The notes under the pieces were generated by a model. That model ran no database searches. It worked only from the letters and a program-made list of their open reading frames with translations, and had not been told where the DNA came from. A DNA stretch of 64,000 bases from Alteripontixanthobacter sp. (lineage in GTDB: Bacteria > Pseudomonadota > Alphaproteobacteria > Sphingomonadales > Sphingomonadaceae): positions 372,001 through 436,000 of the forward strand of contig JBDVPM010000008.1 in assembly GCA_039968605.1 (NCBI GenBank), in the 5' to 3' direction. This document shows positions 63,696 to 64,000 of this stretch, one piece after another. Within the stretch, counting starts at the first letter, position 1. Each line of letters opens with the position of its first letter. Both the position numbers and the translations under genes were made by a program.

Positions 63696-64000
63696 TTACC
63701 CCTCGCGCTCGGCCAGCCATTCCTCCAGCCACTTGATCGAATAATCGCCTGCCAGAACATCGTCCTGCCGGATCAGTTCCTGGTGCAGCGGGATCGAGGT
63801 TTTGACACCTTCGACCACCATTTCTTCCAGCGCACGGCGCAGGCGCATGATGCACTTGTCGCGGCTGCGGCCGAACACGATCAGCTTGGCGATCATCGAA
63901 TCGTAATAGGGCGGGATGCGGTATCCGGCATACAGCCCGCTATCGACGCGCACATGCATGCCGCCCGCCGCGTGATAGGCGGTCACTTCGCCGGGTGAGG
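63696..64000 (-). CDS. accC: Acetyl-CoA carboxylase biotin carboxylase, C-terminal part
   Basis: The last 101 codons of AccC, running off the right edge of the window. PGEVTAYHAAGGMHVRVDSGLYAGYRIPPYYDSMIAKLIVFGRSRDKCIMRLRRAL is the conserved biotin carboxylase C-terminal domain. The catalytic and ATP-grasp regions lie outside the window. Confidence 0.92.
   Translation of the reverse strand, partial: SPGEVTAYHAAGGMHVRVDSGLYAGYRIPPYYDSMIAKLIVFGRSRDKCIMRLRRALEEMVVEGVKTSIPLHQELIRQDDVLAGDYSIKWLEEWLAEREG

Overview
The window looks like chromosome of a G+C-rich alphaproteobacterium, most likely Sphingomonadales and probably Erythrobacteraceae. This is an inference from gene content: class I lysyl-tRNA synthetase, plant-type glutamate-cysteine ligase, L21 with a long Lys/Ala tail, RcnB-like and glycine-zipper envelope proteins, paired PF10118 diiron proteins, and a giant trimeric autotransporter. 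No 16S gene is present, so the assignment rests on recognised proteins.

Left part (1-16 kb): end of a SURF1 gene, thrC with a coupled methyltransferase, folB, an FNR-type regulator convergent with a small membrane protein gene that carries a perfect FNR-type box, rplU-rpmA, a GNAT acetyltransferase, two PF10118 paralogues divergent from a TetR gene, ygfZ, pyrC, rarD, a glycine-zipper envelope protein behind a switch-like leader, a lipoprotein gene and astD. From 16.3 to 23.9 kb a single gene encodes a 2559-residue YadA-like adhesin built from repeated head modules, preceded by a roughly 300-nt structured leader and closed by a strong terminator.

Middle part (24-51 kb): housekeeping and envelope genes. 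These include selO, an alpha/beta hydrolase translationally coupled to a glycosyltransferase, a TPR membrane protein with bamB, an ICMT-like membrane protein, a SRAP protein, gshA, rsmE divergent from ubiA, a DinG-type helicase coupled to a SixA-type phosphatase, a diguanylate cyclase, lysS, a 2OG-Fe(II) oxygenase, an Arg-rich RcnB-like protein, a low-G+C secreted orphan with an EF-hand-like loop, ettA, an L,D-transpeptidase, an M28 peptidase and a MATE exporter.

Accessory region (51,463-59,951): an integrative island in the 3' end of tRNA-Pro(TGG), bounded by 54-bp perfect direct repeats and clearly lower in G+C than its flanks. It carries a tyrosine integrase, a DnaA box with iteron-like repeats, an AlpA/excisionase-like gene, a replication-initiator-like HTH gene, an 83-bp inverted-repeat element, an XRE regulator, an overlooked 56-residue membrane protein, and a tightly packed three-gene cargo: HerA-like ATPase, NurA-like nuclease with an added Cys cluster, and an N4/N6 DNA methyltransferase. 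The cargo looks like a compact restriction-modification-style defence system with a translocase-nuclease effector. Four copies of a CCCTAT motif lie upstream of it, one overlapping the predicted -10. This is the most interesting part of the window.

Right part (60-64 kb): tRNA-Ile2(CAT), a polysaccharide deacetylase downstream of an unusual histidine kinase with a degenerate ATPase domain, an Lrp/AsnC regulator with a nearby palindrome, and the C-terminal part of accC running off the edge.
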